Below are positions 15,836 through 23,772 of a stretch of DNA of 32,274 bases, piece after piece (the first letter of the stretch is position 1; each line of letters begins with the position of its first letter). Location of the stretch: assembly GCF_002432345.1 (NCBI RefSeq), contig NZ_DJDT01000345.1, positions 1-32,274 of the forward strand, written 5' to 3'. The stretch comes from Pedobacter sp. UBA5917. Its GTDB lineage: Bacteria; Bacteroidota; Bacteroidia; Sphingobacteriales; Sphingobacteriaceae. The notes under the pieces are model-generated. The model ran no database searches. It worked only from the letters and a program-made list of their open reading frames with translations, and was not told the origin of the DNA. Both the position numbers and the translations under genes were made by a program.

Positions 15836-15868
15836 AAAAAAAGTGATCAAAAAATATTTGATCACTTT
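15836..15868 (-). terminator. Intrinsic terminator of the ccmB-ccmC-ccmD unit
   Basis: Perfect 12-bp stem AAAGTGATCAAA (15840-15851) and TTTGATCACTTT (15857-15868) with a 5-nt loop. On the minus strand the stem runs into seven T in total (15842-15836). It lies 44 nt after the ccmD stop. Confidence 0.85.
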
Positions 15869-15912
15869 CTAAAAATTAAATCCGGATCGCGATGTGAACG
15901 GTCCGTTTGATA

Positions 15913-16131
15913 CTATTTTTCGATATGGTTTTCCTTTTCGATTTTCTTCAATCTTTTATCGATCGAGAAAAGATAGGCAAGTAGCCCAATAAGTATAATT
16001 ACGATACAGATTACAACAACGTAAATTTTTCCGCTGCTGCGAAGGCTATCAGCCATTTCTACGCCATTATCCTGTGCAAATAACTGCATGGTGGCCATCA
16101 ATAATATTAGGGAGAAAAATATCTTCTTCAT
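15913..16131 (-). CDS. ccmD: CcmD-like small membrane protein
   Basis: 72 residues: an N-terminal hydrophobic signal-like segment (about 1-19, ending LFAQ), a short linker, one membrane helix (about 37-57) and a basic/acidic tail DKRLKKIEKENHIEK. This single-helix build with a charged cytoplasmic tail is that of CcmD, which helps release holo-CcmE from the CcmABC complex. The assignment rests mainly on size, topology and position: it starts 1 bp after the ccmC stop and ends the unit before a terminator. The added signal-like segment is not in the enterobacterial protein. Confidence 0.72.
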   Translation of the reverse strand: MKKIFFSLILLMATMQLFAQDNGVEMADSLRSSGKIYVVVICIVIILIGLLAYLFSIDKRLKKIEKENHIEK

Positions 16132-16132
16132 G

Positions 16133-16795
16133 TTAGTTATGTTGTTGTTTGTTTTCTATTGAACGGATTCTGAAACGGATGGTATACACCCAATAGCCGA
16201 TTAATATCCAGCCTAAACATGCCGGGTAAAACACCATACGCATGCGGCTATCTAAATCGTAACTGTTAAAACCAGGGTTACCACCATTGCCCGGATGCAG
16301 CGAATCTTTTAAACGCGGCAGCACAAAAAGCAGCACCACCATCATCGGAAAGGCAAAAATATTGTAAATGGCCGAAATTTTTGCTCTTTTTTGTTCCTCA
16401 TCTATCGCATTACGGAGAATAAGGTAAGCAAAGTACAATAAAATGGAAATGGCTGCAAAATTTTGCTTGGGATCGAAGCTCCAAAACTGTCCCCAGGTGT
16501 ATTTAGCCCAGATAGCGCCGGTTATTAAACCCAAAACACCAAAAATAATACCTGCATTTACACTTTCTACCGCTTTAATATCATCTATTTCGCTTTTACT
16601 GCTCAACGATTTAACACTGTAAAAAACAGAGATTGAAAAAAGTACGATCATGGCAAACCACATCGGAACATGGAAATACAGGTTGCGGATTGTTTCGTTT
16701 AAAATAGGTAAATGAGGCACGCCCAGCAACAAACCTGCTACCGCAGTATAAATCACCAGACCTGAACCTAAAATTTTCCACCAGGTTTTATGCAT
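16133..16795 (-). CDS. ccmC: Haem exporter/handling protein CcmC
   Basis: 220 residues with six membrane segments. Key family features are visible: H42 in the LYFHVPMWF segment, the WWD motif TWGQFWSFDPKQN (about 100-112), and H167 in the loop SLHPGN. The two histidines correspond to the axial haem ligands of CcmC. It binds haem at the periplasmic side and attaches it to CcmE. It lies between ccmB and ccmD on the same strand, but a 200-bp repeat spacer separates it from ccmB. The charged C-terminus IENKQQHN is cytoplasmic. Confidence 0.94.
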   Translation of the reverse strand: MHKTWWKILGSGLVIYTAVAGLLLGVPHLPILNETIRNLYFHVPMWFAMIVLFSISVFYSVKSLSSKSEIDDIKAVESVNAGIIFGVLGLITGAIWAKYTWGQFWSFDPKQNFAAISILLYFAYLILRNAIDEEQKRAKISAIYNIFAFPMMVVLLFVLPRLKDSLHPGNGGNPGFNSYDLDSRMRMVFYPACLGWILIGYWVYTIRFRIRSIENKQQHN

Positions 16796-16861
16796 ATATA
16801 TTTAATTTTAAATGAGTGAATTTTGAATGAGAGAATGTGATTTTCATATCATCATTTTCTT

Positions 16862-16997
16862 ATTCAATCATTCAATCCTTCTCTAATTCAATCCTTCTCC
16901 CATTCGATCCTTCTCCCATTCGATCATTCAATCCTTCTCTAATTCAATCCTTCTCCCATTCGATCATTCGATCATTCAATCCTTCTCTAATTCAATT
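16862..16997 (+). repeat. Perfect octamer array (17 units) abutting the ccmB stop codon
   Basis: The 136 bp divide without remainder into 17 octamers of three kinds: ATTCRATC (R is A or G; the last unit ends TT), CTTCTCTA and CTTCTCCC. The order alternates: an ATTCRATC unit is always followed by a CTTCTCYN unit or another ATTCRATC. The final unit shares a base with the complement of the ccmB stop codon. The 55 bp before it (16806-16861) hold GAATGAGAGAATG, a reverse-orientation relative. It is an intra-operonic spacer between ccmB and ccmC. Confidence 0.85.
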
Positions 16998-17662
16998 TAG
17001 TCCCTCCAAAGGTAAGGAAATAACAATAAAGAGGTTGCCACCATCAATACGTTCACCACCAGCAACATCGCTATTTCATCGTAGCTATTCTCCCAGGGCA
17101 GGCCATCAACCGCATTTTTAGCCAATTTGATCAACAGAATCAGCACCGGAATAATGATCGGGAAACTTAATATCGCCATTAACATACCGCCGTTACCGGC
17201 TTTGCTTGCAATGGCCGAAACCATGGTAAATACGGTAGAAAAACTCATACTTCCCAATACCACGGCCACATAATACAGTACCATATCGGGTGGCGTAAAA
17301 GAATCGAAAACCAAGGTATAAAAGCCCAATGCGATGGTGGTAAGTACCAGCATCAGGAGTGTGTTGTAAACTGTTTTGGAAATTAAAACCGCAGCCGGAC
17401 TTGCCAAAATGTAACTGTAAAGCTGTTGTCCTTTGGTTTCCTGCAAAAAGCTTTTAGAAACACCGTTGATCGAGGCAAACAGCATAATGATCCAGAAGAG
17501 TGCATTCCAGGTTAATTTATCGCCAAGGCTCACAAAAGAAAGGTAACAGGTAAAAATAGTAGAAACCACATAAAGCAACACACCGTTAATGGTATATTTG
17601 GAGCGCCACTCTAACAATACTTCTTTGTGAATTAAATATTTAACCTCTTTGGCCAATTGCAT
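16997..17662 (-). CDS. ccmB: Haem exporter ABC permease CcmB
   Basis: 221 residues with six predicted membrane segments, the permease partner of the CcmA ATPase in System I cytochrome c maturation. The N-terminus KEVKYLIHKEVLLEWRSKY matches the cytoplasmic entry motif of CcmB, and the SFLQETKGQQLYSYILAS loop is the typical coupling region. ccmA is not beside it and not in the window, so the ATPase must be elsewhere. It is the first gene of the ccmBCD unit, with a -7 box five nt before its ATG. The last codons abut the octamer array. Confidence 0.92.
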   Translation of the reverse strand: MQLAKEVKYLIHKEVLLEWRSKYTINGVLLYVVSTIFTCYLSFVSLGDKLTWNALFWIIMLFASINGVSKSFLQETKGQQLYSYILASPAAVLISKTVYNTLLMLVLTTIALGFYTLVFDSFTPPDMVLYYVAVVLGSMSFSTVFTMVSAIASKAGNGGMLMAILSFPIIIPVLILLIKLAKNAVDGLPWENSYDEIAMLLVVNVLMVATSLLLFPYLWRD

Positions 17663-17667
17663 AACCG

Positions 17668-17675
17668 CAAAGATA
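17668..17675 (-). promoter_or_regulatory. -7 promoter box of ccmB (TATCTTTG), start-codon proximal
   Basis: An exact TAnnTTTG match whose last base is 5 nt from the ccmB ATG. Transcription would begin at or next to the start codon, so the mRNA may be leaderless. No clear -33 TTG was seen. Confidence 0.5.
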
Positions 17676-17719
17676 AATAATTGCTTTATTGTTGGATGGC
17701 TTTATTGTTGTATTGTTGT

Positions 17720-17925
17720 AATTTTGTTTACGGTTTTCAGCCACGGAGACACAGAAAACACAGAGAGAATCTTAAACACAGATAAAAAAGATAAACACAA
17801 ATGTTTTTTTGGAAGTGGCATAAATGGTATATAATCTAATTGGCCACTGGGACACAGAAATATGGAGAAAACAACATGCACAACAAATCTGTGTTCACAT
17901 GTGTAAATCTGTGGTTAAAGCAATA
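17720..17925. repeat. ACACAGA-rich spacer upstream of ogt
   Basis: Gap of 268 bp between divergent ccmB and ogt. It contains CACGGAGACACAGAAAACACAGAG at about 17742-17765 (given only as its extent; unit ACACAGA), AAACACAGAT near 17775, GGGACACAGAAAT near 17849 and two AAATCTGTG units near 17885-17915 in reverse orientation. This is related to the GATTACACAGATT repeats at 25684-26441. Confidence 0.55.
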
Positions 17926-17930
17926 ATAAT

Positions 17931-18410
17931 ATGGATTACGCATCAGTTATAGAAACGCCTATTGGCAAAATAACCATCCTGGCTGATGATGAATTTGTGC
18001 ATGCCGTAACTTTTGAAGAAAAAGAAACCTCAGATTTACCAGAAAACAAACTCACCATAAACGTTGCCAAACAGCTAAAAGATTATTTTAACGGAACGCT
18101 CCGCGATTTCGATTTCCCGATGAAACAGAAAGGGACCGATTTTCAACAGGAAGTGTGGCAGAATTTGTTGGCAATACCTTATGGCGAAACCACTTCTTAC
18201 GCCAAATTTTCGGCGCATAAACCATTGGCCATCCGTGCAATTGCCGCAGCAAATGGAAAAAATAATATCGCCATTGTGGTGCCCTGCCACAGGGTAATTG
18301 GCAGCAATGGCAAGCTGGTAGGTTATGCCGGCGGATTATGGCGTAAACAGTGGCTGCTACAGCACGAACGGGAAGTTACCCACCAGGGACAAACAGAATT
18401 AAAATTTTAA
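17931..18410 (+). CDS. ogt: Methylated-DNA-[protein]-cysteine S-methyltransferase (Ogt/MGMT)
   Basis: 159 residues. Suicide repair enzyme that moves an alkyl group from O6-alkylguanine to its own cysteine. The active-site motif VVPCHRVIG has the acceptor C119. The helix-turn-helix region QQEVWQNLLAIPYGETTSYAKFS and the arginine-bearing segment RAIAAANGKNN precede it in the normal order, and the C-terminus GYAGGLWRKQWLLQHE is standard. There is no AraC-like Ada domain, so it is the stand-alone Ogt form. It is followed 21 bp later by a cupin gene that may share its transcript. Confidence 0.95.
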   Translation: MDYASVIETPIGKITILADDEFVHAVTFEEKETSDLPENKLTINVAKQLKDYFNGTLRDFDFPMKQKGTDFQQEVWQNLLAIPYGETTSYAKFSAHKPLAIRAIAAANGKNNIAIVVPCHRVIGSNGKLVGYAGGLWRKQWLLQHEREVTHQGQTELKF

Positions 18411-18431
18411 AATCATATATTTTTTTTGCAG

Positions 18432-18818
18432 ATGAATACAGCTCAAGCCGAAACACCAAACCATTTAAAAGCCATCCGTTTAATCAATATCGAAGGAGAT
18501 AAATGTTCGTTCGAAATAGGTAGAATCCCGATCCGGCAACATATCAATGCAAATTATTTTTTTGCACAAACAGATGTAACCACTTTGGAGAAAATCCCCC
18601 ACCCTGCACCACGCCGTCAATATGTGATCACCTTAAAGGGTAAATTGAAGTTTACGGTTAGTAACGGCGACACCTTTATTATCGAACCGGGCATTGTGCT
18701 TATAGCCAACGATACTGCAGGCGAAGGCCATACCTGGGAAATTGTAGATGGAAATGAATGGGAAAGAATTTATATCCCCCTGGAGGAGGCTACAGACGAC
18801 TATTTTACAATAGATTAA
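18432..18818 (+). CDS. Small cupin-fold protein
   Basis: 128 residues. A single beta-barrel with a cupin-like core: the region RRQYVITLKGKLKFTVSNGDTFIIEPGIVLIANDTAGEGHTWEIV (seen as motif, residues about 60-105) has the G-x5-G strand pair and a late HTW. The usual first-motif HxH is replaced by PAPRRQY, so metal binding is uncertain. A TTG codon at 18426 is in frame, but ATG 18432 is the normal start and follows a T-rich stretch. Substrate unknown. It starts 21 bp after ogt. Confidence 0.75.
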   Translation: MNTAQAETPNHLKAIRLINIEGDKCSFEIGRIPIRQHINANYFFAQTDVTTLEKIPHPAPRRQYVITLKGKLKFTVSNGDTFIIEPGIVLIANDTAGEGHTWEIVDGNEWERIYIPLEEATDDYFTID

Positions 18819-18876
18819 CATTTTCAAAACCACAATAGGTTCAAATCCGTAAATAATATCAAAAACCAGTGATATT

Positions 18877-19380
18877 ATGAAAACGATTTGCTCCCTTCTC
18901 TTTGTTCTTTTAAGCTACCTGCCTATGGAAAAAAATAGTCCTGTGGCTAAAATAGATTTAAAAAAATATGCCGGAACGTGGTATTCGTTATATTCTATTC
19001 CCACGATTTTTGATAAGGGCAGCAGGGAAACAACCACTAAGTACACCTTAAACAAAGACGGTTATTACAATGTGCTTACCACCTACAAAAAGCCGGGTGA
19101 CGAAAAAATTTATTCGAGAAATTCGAAAATGTTCCCCTCAGAAAGTGGCGATAGTGGCGAGTTACAGGCACAGTTTATCTGGCCGATAAAAGTTGATTAT
19201 TGGATTATCGAACTGGCTGAAGATTATTCTTATGTCGTAGTCGGTCACCCCGACCATAAGTTTTTATTTATCATGAGCCGCAGTCAAACCATGCCAAAGA
19301 AAACCCATGATGAAATTGTGGCGAGGTGTAAAGCAAAAGGATACGAGGTGGGGAAATTAACTTCGCAACAGCATAGTTAG
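18877..19380 (+). CDS. Lipocalin family protein (Blc-like)
   Basis: 167 residues. After a hydrophobic signal-like N-terminus (1-15), the first lipocalin motif KKYAGTWYSLYSIP has G33-T34-W35-Y36. The later FIMSRSQTMPKKTHDEIVARCKAKGY matches the third motif and the C-terminal helix of bacterial lipocalins such as Blc. The only early cysteine (C5) is within the signal region, so a lipoprotein form as in E. coli Blc is not supported. Likely periplasmic, binding lipid or lysophospholipid. It stands 58 bp after the cupin gene, before a long repeat-rich gap. Confidence 0.88.
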   Translation: MKTICSLLFVLLSYLPMEKNSPVAKIDLKKYAGTWYSLYSIPTIFDKGSRETTTKYTLNKDGYYNVLTTYKKPGDEKIYSRNSKMFPSESGDSGELQAQFIWPIKVDYWIIELAEDYSYVVVGHPDHKFLFIMSRSQTMPKKTHDEIVARCKAKGYEVGKLTSQQHS

Positions 19381-19415
19381 CTGGCAGTTTTCAGTTCTCA
19401 ATTGGCACCTAAAAG

Positions 19416-19906
19416 AATGATCAAATTATAATAATCAATTGCGACCGTTTTAGGAGAAAGCTACGAAGATGGATGATGGAAAATGTAAGATGGAAAATGT
19501 ATAATGGATGAGGGAAAGAACCAATTTTAGTTAACTAATTAACAGTACTAAAACCTTAATGTTCTTAACTTCTTAATGGTCAGAGGATAAAAAACACTGT
19601 AAAATGGAGATCCTTCGACTCCGCTCAGGATGACAATCGCGAGGGAGTTTGTCGGACGGCGTTTTGCGCTTAGCGGCAATTGAAAACAATCACCAATGAT
19701 CAAATTACAATAATCAATTGCGACCGTTTTAGGAGAAAGCTATGAAGATGTATGATGGAAAATGTAAGATGGATGATGGAAAGAACCAATTTTCAGTTAA
19801 CTAATAAACAACACTATAACCTTAACTTCTTAATGGTCAGAGGATAAAAAGTACTGTAAAATGGAGATCCTTCGACTCCGCTCAGGATGACAACCGCGAG
19901 GGAGTT
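19416..19906. repeat. Tandem duplication of a 212-234 bp module carrying the hairpin element
   Basis: Copy 1 (19416-19649) and copy 2 (19695-19906) align along their whole length, from AATGATCAAATTA to GCGAGGGAGTT, with small indels that make copy 2 about 22 bp shorter. Each starts with AATCAATTGCGACCG, continues through GATGGAAAATGTAAGATGG units and TTCTTAATGGTCAGAGG, and ends in the 36-nt hairpin element (19609-19644 and 19866-19901). No open reading frame of note. The rest of the 580-bp gap holds TTGGCA units just after the lipocalin stop. Confidence 0.85.
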
Positions 19907-19926
19907 CGCGCAATGCGATTGGCATC

Positions 19927-19959
19927 AATTAACCAATTTAAACAGTTAACCGATTAACC
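19927..19959 (+). repeat. 33-nt TTAACC dispersed repeat next to the LytTR stop codon
   Basis: AATTAACCAATTTAAACAG followed by TTAACCGATTAACC. It is identical except for one base to 4241-4273 and close to 25957-25989. It ends one base before the complement of the response regulator stop codon (19961-19963). Confidence 0.8.
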
Positions 19960-19960
19960 A

Positions 19961-20701
19961 TCATACCGCTCCGAATTTCTCAATCAGCTTATCTTTCTGG
20001 ATCCTTGCTACCTGCAATTGTTTGTTGTTCTCGAGCGTTAGCAAACAATCGTTCTTATTAAAAAACTTAACTTTATTTAAATTGATGATGTACTGACGGT
20101 GTATCCTGAAGAAATTTCTGTCTTCCAGTATCTCCTGAACATCTTTTAGTGTTTTCGAAATAATCACCTTTTCGCCATCCAACAAAACCAAAATAGAATA
20201 ATTGCTGCTGGCCTCAACATAAAGAATATCGTCTACATTGATAAAAACAACTCCCGAAAGTGAGCTTACGGCAATTTTATTTACGCGTTCCAGATTCATT
20301 TGCCTTTGGAAATGGTTTAATTGCTTATCAGAAATACTATCTTTCACTACAGCCTTGTTTACGGCTTCAACCAGATCGTTTACATCAACAGGTTTAACCA
20401 GATAATCTAACGCACTAAACCGAAAGGCTTTGATCGCAAATTCATTGTATGCCGTTGTAAAAACAACCTTGAATTTTATCGGTGTTAACCTCTCCAGTAA
20501 CTGAAAACCATTTAACTCGGGCATCTCGATATCCAAAAAAACAAGATCGGGATTTAATCCTTCTATTTCCTGTAGTGCTTTAATCGGGCTGTTAAACGAA
20601 TAAATAACGCCAACCTGGGCGCAATGCTTTTTTAACTGTATGCGCAGTAAGCTTATACTATCTTCTTCATCATCTATAATTACAACATTGAGCGTTTTCA
20701 T
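19961..20701 (-). CDS. LytTR-family response regulator
   Basis: 246 residues. N-terminal receiver domain with acidic pocket D10-D11, phospho-acceptor D57 (VFLDIEMP), T83 and K103 (YLVKP). The C-terminal LytTR DNA-binding domain runs from about residue 145, with ILYVEASSNYSILVLLDGE, FFRIHRQYIINLNKV and the final strand. LytTR regulators bind direct repeats upstream of target genes. It lies 56 bp downstream of the LytS-like kinase, on the same strand, so the pair forms one two-component system. Its signal and targets are not known from this window; the neighbouring peptidoglycan cassette (22989-25185) is a possible but unproven target. Confidence 0.93.
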   Translation of the reverse strand: MKTLNVVIIDDEEDSISLLRIQLKKHCAQVGVIYSFNSPIKALQEIEGLNPDLVFLDIEMPELNGFQLLERLTPIKFKVVFTTAYNEFAIKAFRFSALDYLVKPVDVNDLVEAVNKAVVKDSISDKQLNHFQRQMNLERVNKIAVSSLSGVVFINVDDILYVEASSNYSILVLLDGEKVIISKTLKDVQEILEDRNFFRIHRQYIINLNKVKFFNKNDCLLTLENNKQLQVARIQKDKLIEKFGAV

Positions 20702-20757
20702 ATTTTAGATTTAATTGTTTCATTTATTTTAATTGATGTTATACTTCAAGCTTGTTT

Positions 20758-22698
20758 TTAGATTAAGTGGATACTGATTAAAACCATGGTCCCATTAGCT
20801 TCATTGTTTTCGCCATAGAGGTCTTCGATCCTGATCTGCGTGTTTGTATTAAATTCCTTATTAAAATTAGCGATACGCTCGCCGGTAATCAATGTTCCAT
20901 ACGATTTTTCCTTTTCAACATCCTTACTATTCAGTTCTGCTGCTTTTAATCTGCCTATTCCATCGTCCTTAATGCTTATCAGCAAAGTTTGCTGTTTAAA
21001 GTCCTGGGAAATGTTGATCCTGATTTCACCACCATCATTTTTATGCATCAAACCATGCCAAATGGCATTTTCGATATAAGGTTGTACCAACATCGGGGGG
21101 ATTTCTATAAAATCGGTATCAACATCATCATCAATTTCGAAAGTATATTTCAGTTTACCTTTAAAGCGCATGGTTTCCATTTCGAGGTACAGCTTTATGG
21201 TTTTGATTTCCTCTGATAATACAATTTTATCTTTCCTTGAGTGCGAAAGGGATAAGCGCATCAATTGGGAAAATTTACTAAGATAACTGGAAGCCAACTC
21301 ACTGTTATTCTGCTCAATATACAGATTAATAGAATTTAAACAGTTAAAAATAAAATGTGGATTCATCTGCAGCCTTAAAATCTTGTGCTCGTTCTCTGCA
21401 TTTTTTATTTTAAGGTTGATCCGTTCGAGTTCATCAAGCCGATCGCTATAAGCCAGTGCGGTAAGAAACAAAATCGCATCAACGGCAAATGCCAATGTTA
21501 CCAGGTCTACATAACTGTTAACGGCGTAGTACCAGGCCGGAAGATTGGCAATATTGAGCCATTTGGGCACGACGCTAAAAATCAGAGCAATGGATATGGT
21601 TAAAAGTCCTAAAAATGCAAACCGTAAATACCCCTGATTGGGTTTTGGCCTGGCATGGTAAGCCAACCAAAGCGTAAGGACTAAAACAGGTAGCGCATTG
21701 TAAATCCAGATTGTTTTGGTAATTGGCGTAAGTTCTGGCCTAAAATAATGGACAACTATTACAACAACCATAAAACCCCAAAACCACAGACAGCATTTTA
21801 AATAAATATTAAGGTATTTATTCTCGTTTGCTTTTAAAAACTTACCCAGAAAAAGAATGTAAAAAAAATTCTGAGGTACAAACGATAAATAAAATATAAA
21901 ATTGTTATTTAACTTGGGCAGCCAGTCTGTTTCTAAAATAATGGCATCGGCCTGTAGCGAATACCTGAAAAACCAGGCTATAGAAGCCAGGGCATAATAA
22001 AGATAGGCTATGTTTTTACGTTGAAAAAAGAACTTAAGACAACAATAAATGAATACGGTAAAATAAAACCCGGCAAACCATAGTTTAATGTTTTTAAAAC
22101 TTAGGGGAAATAAAATCAGCTCGTTATTCAGTTCGCGATAGGCAGTATCATAAGTTTCTATTTTTGGGTACTGCGGTACAATATTGTATTGATGTTTTTT
22201 GATCAGCACATAAAAATCCTGTGTTTTTTGTGATTTTAATGGCAGATATATGCGCCAATAATCGTTTGCGATTGATAGCGCTGAGGTTTTCGAGCCGAAA
22301 CCTGTCTGCCCGATCAAAACCAGTTTATCCCCTATCCGCTCAAACAGTTGGGTATGCTGCATTTTACTGTCGAACTTTAACAGTAAAGTGCTATCTCTTG
22401 TAAAAGCACTATGGGTGCTAAAATGTATCCAATATTGCAGCACACTAAATTCAAACTCTTTTTTTGCCGTAACACTATCATTCAACAAATGCCAATCCAA
22501 GTGCTGTACATCTGCCAACGTTTTACAGCGCCTTTCCGAAAGGGCATAATCGGCCTGATTTAAAAGGCTGATACTTTTGCCCTGTTCTGTAATATCTATC
22601 AGTTTAATTCTTCCCTGTGCAAGTACTAAGGACTTACCCATAAACACCAGGCTTAAAAGGATCAACAATCGGAAAGATCTGTTTTTCATAAAATTCAT
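20758..22698 (-). CDS. 7TMR-DISM sensor histidine kinase, LytS/YehU type
   Basis: 646 residues. Signal peptide (about 1-28), then an extracytoplasmic 7TMR-DISM ligand-binding (DISMED2-like) domain, about 30-175. Seven membrane segments (about 200-410) and a short coiled coil (RLDELERINLKIKNAENEH) follow. The His_kinase domain has LRLQMNPHFIFNCLNSI, with H448 the likely phosphorylated residue. The HATPase region has MLVQPYIENAIWHG and IKDDGIGRLKAAEL. DISMED2 domains often resemble carbohydrate-binding folds. It passes phosphate to the LytTR regulator just downstream. An alternative start is the Met at residue 4. A near -7 box (TATCTTTA, minus strand about 22731-22724) lies upstream. Confidence 0.93.
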   Translation of the reverse strand: MNFMKNRSFRLLILLSLVFMGKSLVLAQGRIKLIDITEQGKSISLLNQADYALSERRCKTLADVQHLDWHLLNDSVTAKKEFEFSVLQYWIHFSTHSAFTRDSTLLLKFDSKMQHTQLFERIGDKLVLIGQTGFGSKTSALSIANDYWRIYLPLKSQKTQDFYVLIKKHQYNIVPQYPKIETYDTAYRELNNELILFPLSFKNIKLWFAGFYFTVFIYCCLKFFFQRKNIAYLYYALASIAWFFRYSLQADAIILETDWLPKLNNNFIFYLSFVPQNFFYILFLGKFLKANENKYLNIYLKCCLWFWGFMVVVIVVHYFRPELTPITKTIWIYNALPVLVLTLWLAYHARPKPNQGYLRFAFLGLLTISIALIFSVVPKWLNIANLPAWYYAVNSYVDLVTLAFAVDAILFLTALAYSDRLDELERINLKIKNAENEHKILRLQMNPHFIFNCLNSINLYIEQNNSELASSYLSKFSQLMRLSLSHSRKDKIVLSEEIKTIKLYLEMETMRFKGKLKYTFEIDDDVDTDFIEIPPMLVQPYIENAIWHGLMHKNDGGEIRINISQDFKQQTLLISIKDDGIGRLKAAELNSKDVEKEKSYGTLITGERIANFNKEFNTNTQIRIEDLYGENNEANGTMVLISIHLI

Positions 22699-22988
22699 AC
22701 AAAAACCAAGAGAGGCATTAAAATAAAGATAAACAGAAAAAGAATAATTAAACCTATAAATGTGTGAAGCATAGGTTTACAGCTGCGAAGCGTATTACTT
22801 TCAGTGTAGAGTATGATTAATACAACAGTTTACACAGTAGAACCTACATTCTATCCTCAAAAAACCACAGCTCACTCAATTAACCTTATTGATCAATAAT
22901 CGCCGCTTAAATTTGAGCTATATGTAAGCCAAGGCATACAAAACAGTATGGTTGGGTACTAATTATTGACACTCTAATTTATAACAAG
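22699..22988. other. Divergent intergenic region, no gene seen
   Basis: 290 bp between the histidine kinase and the M14-like gene. It must hold both promoters. A TATCTTTA near-match lies at 22724-22731 (minus) for the kinase. On the plus side TAATTTAT precedes the ATG at 22989 by a few bases without a convincing TTTG. No repeat of the families found elsewhere was noticed, which sets it apart from most other gaps. Confidence 0.4.
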
Positions 22989-23768
22989 ATGAAAAACATC
23001 ATGATTATCGCTCTGCTTGTAAATGCTGCATTGATAACAGTATCATTTACTTTAAAAACAGACATTCCTTTTCTGTTGGGAACCAATGCCTGCAAGGTAA
23101 AATACAAGCAGAATAATGGTATTGCAACATTGATATCATTGCATGATAATGAAAATACTGCAATTGATGCTTTCAACAGCTTACCGAAAGAAATAAACTT
23201 TAATCTGTTTGAAATCCATCAGCAAAATTTGCGTACACTGACATGTAGGGTAGACAATAAAAATTATCTATTCGATCCAAACCGTATTTTTTCTCAAATA
23301 GGGATTAAGGCAACTTTAGAAAAATATAATGATTGAACAGCTACCTTTCCTTCGGAGGTAACCACACAAATCAAAGCTTTTTCCGATAATCTTTTAAAGG
23401 CATTTACCACCCGAAATCCAAGTAAATACATTGTTTCAATCCATAACAATACTGATGGGGCACCGCTTTCGATAACCGATTACATTAAACCCAATAAATA
23501 TCACAAAGAAGCTAAAGAAGTTTTCAGGGCGCAGGGAAAAGATCCTGATGATTTTTTTCTGGTAACAGAATCAAAAGATTTCGATTACCTGAAAGCGCTT
23601 AACGAAAATGTAGTGTTACAAAATGACAATCCCACCGATGATGGCTCCCTATCGGTTTATTCCAGTAAAAATAATATCCCTTATATCAATATCGAAGCAG
23701 AAAACAACCACAAATCCCAACAAGCAAACATGTTAAAAATTACTTACAAACTATTAAAAAGGAGATAA
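22989..23768 (+). pseudogene. M14-like zinc peptidase gene with an in-frame TGA at codon 116
   Basis: The frame reads 115 residues to TGA 23334-23336, then stays open in the same frame for 143 more codons to TAA 23766-23768 (259 residues if read through). Signal peptide about 1-20. The residues fit the M14/funnelin zinc peptidase plan: H52-x2-E55 (SLHDNE) as first ligands, then R87 and the DPNR motif (96-99) on the N-terminal side of the stop. H152 (VSIHNN, like the third zinc ligand of carboxypeptidases) and the candidate catalytic E236/E238 (YINIEAENNH) are on the far side. The stop therefore separates the catalytic residues, and the truncated product should be inactive. Nonsense mutation, sequence error or readthrough are the options. 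The beta-barrel-like gene starts 4 bp later. The family assignment is inferred from the motifs. Confidence 0.65.
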
Positions 23769-23772
23769 TATT

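Noticed and set aside
16862..16997. CRISPR array
   Set aside because: The units are 8 bp in direct succession with no spacers, and no cas genes are near.
16837..17121. Plus-strand open frame rich in Ser, Phe, Ile and Pro
   Set aside because: It is a translation of the octamer array and of the reverse strand of ccmB; the periodic peptide reflects the DNA repeat.
19381..19960. Insertion sequence or transposase remnant
   Set aside because: No open frame or terminal inverted repeats; the duplication is made of short non-coding units.
23334..23360. Selenocysteine at the in-frame TGA, with a hairpin TACCT/AGGTA (23342-23346, 23356-23360) five nt after it
   Set aside because: The stem is only 5 bp, the 9-nt loop lacks the usual bacterial SECIS loop bases, and the residue position is not a redox or metal-ligand site in the M14-like plan. 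A nonsense change is simpler.
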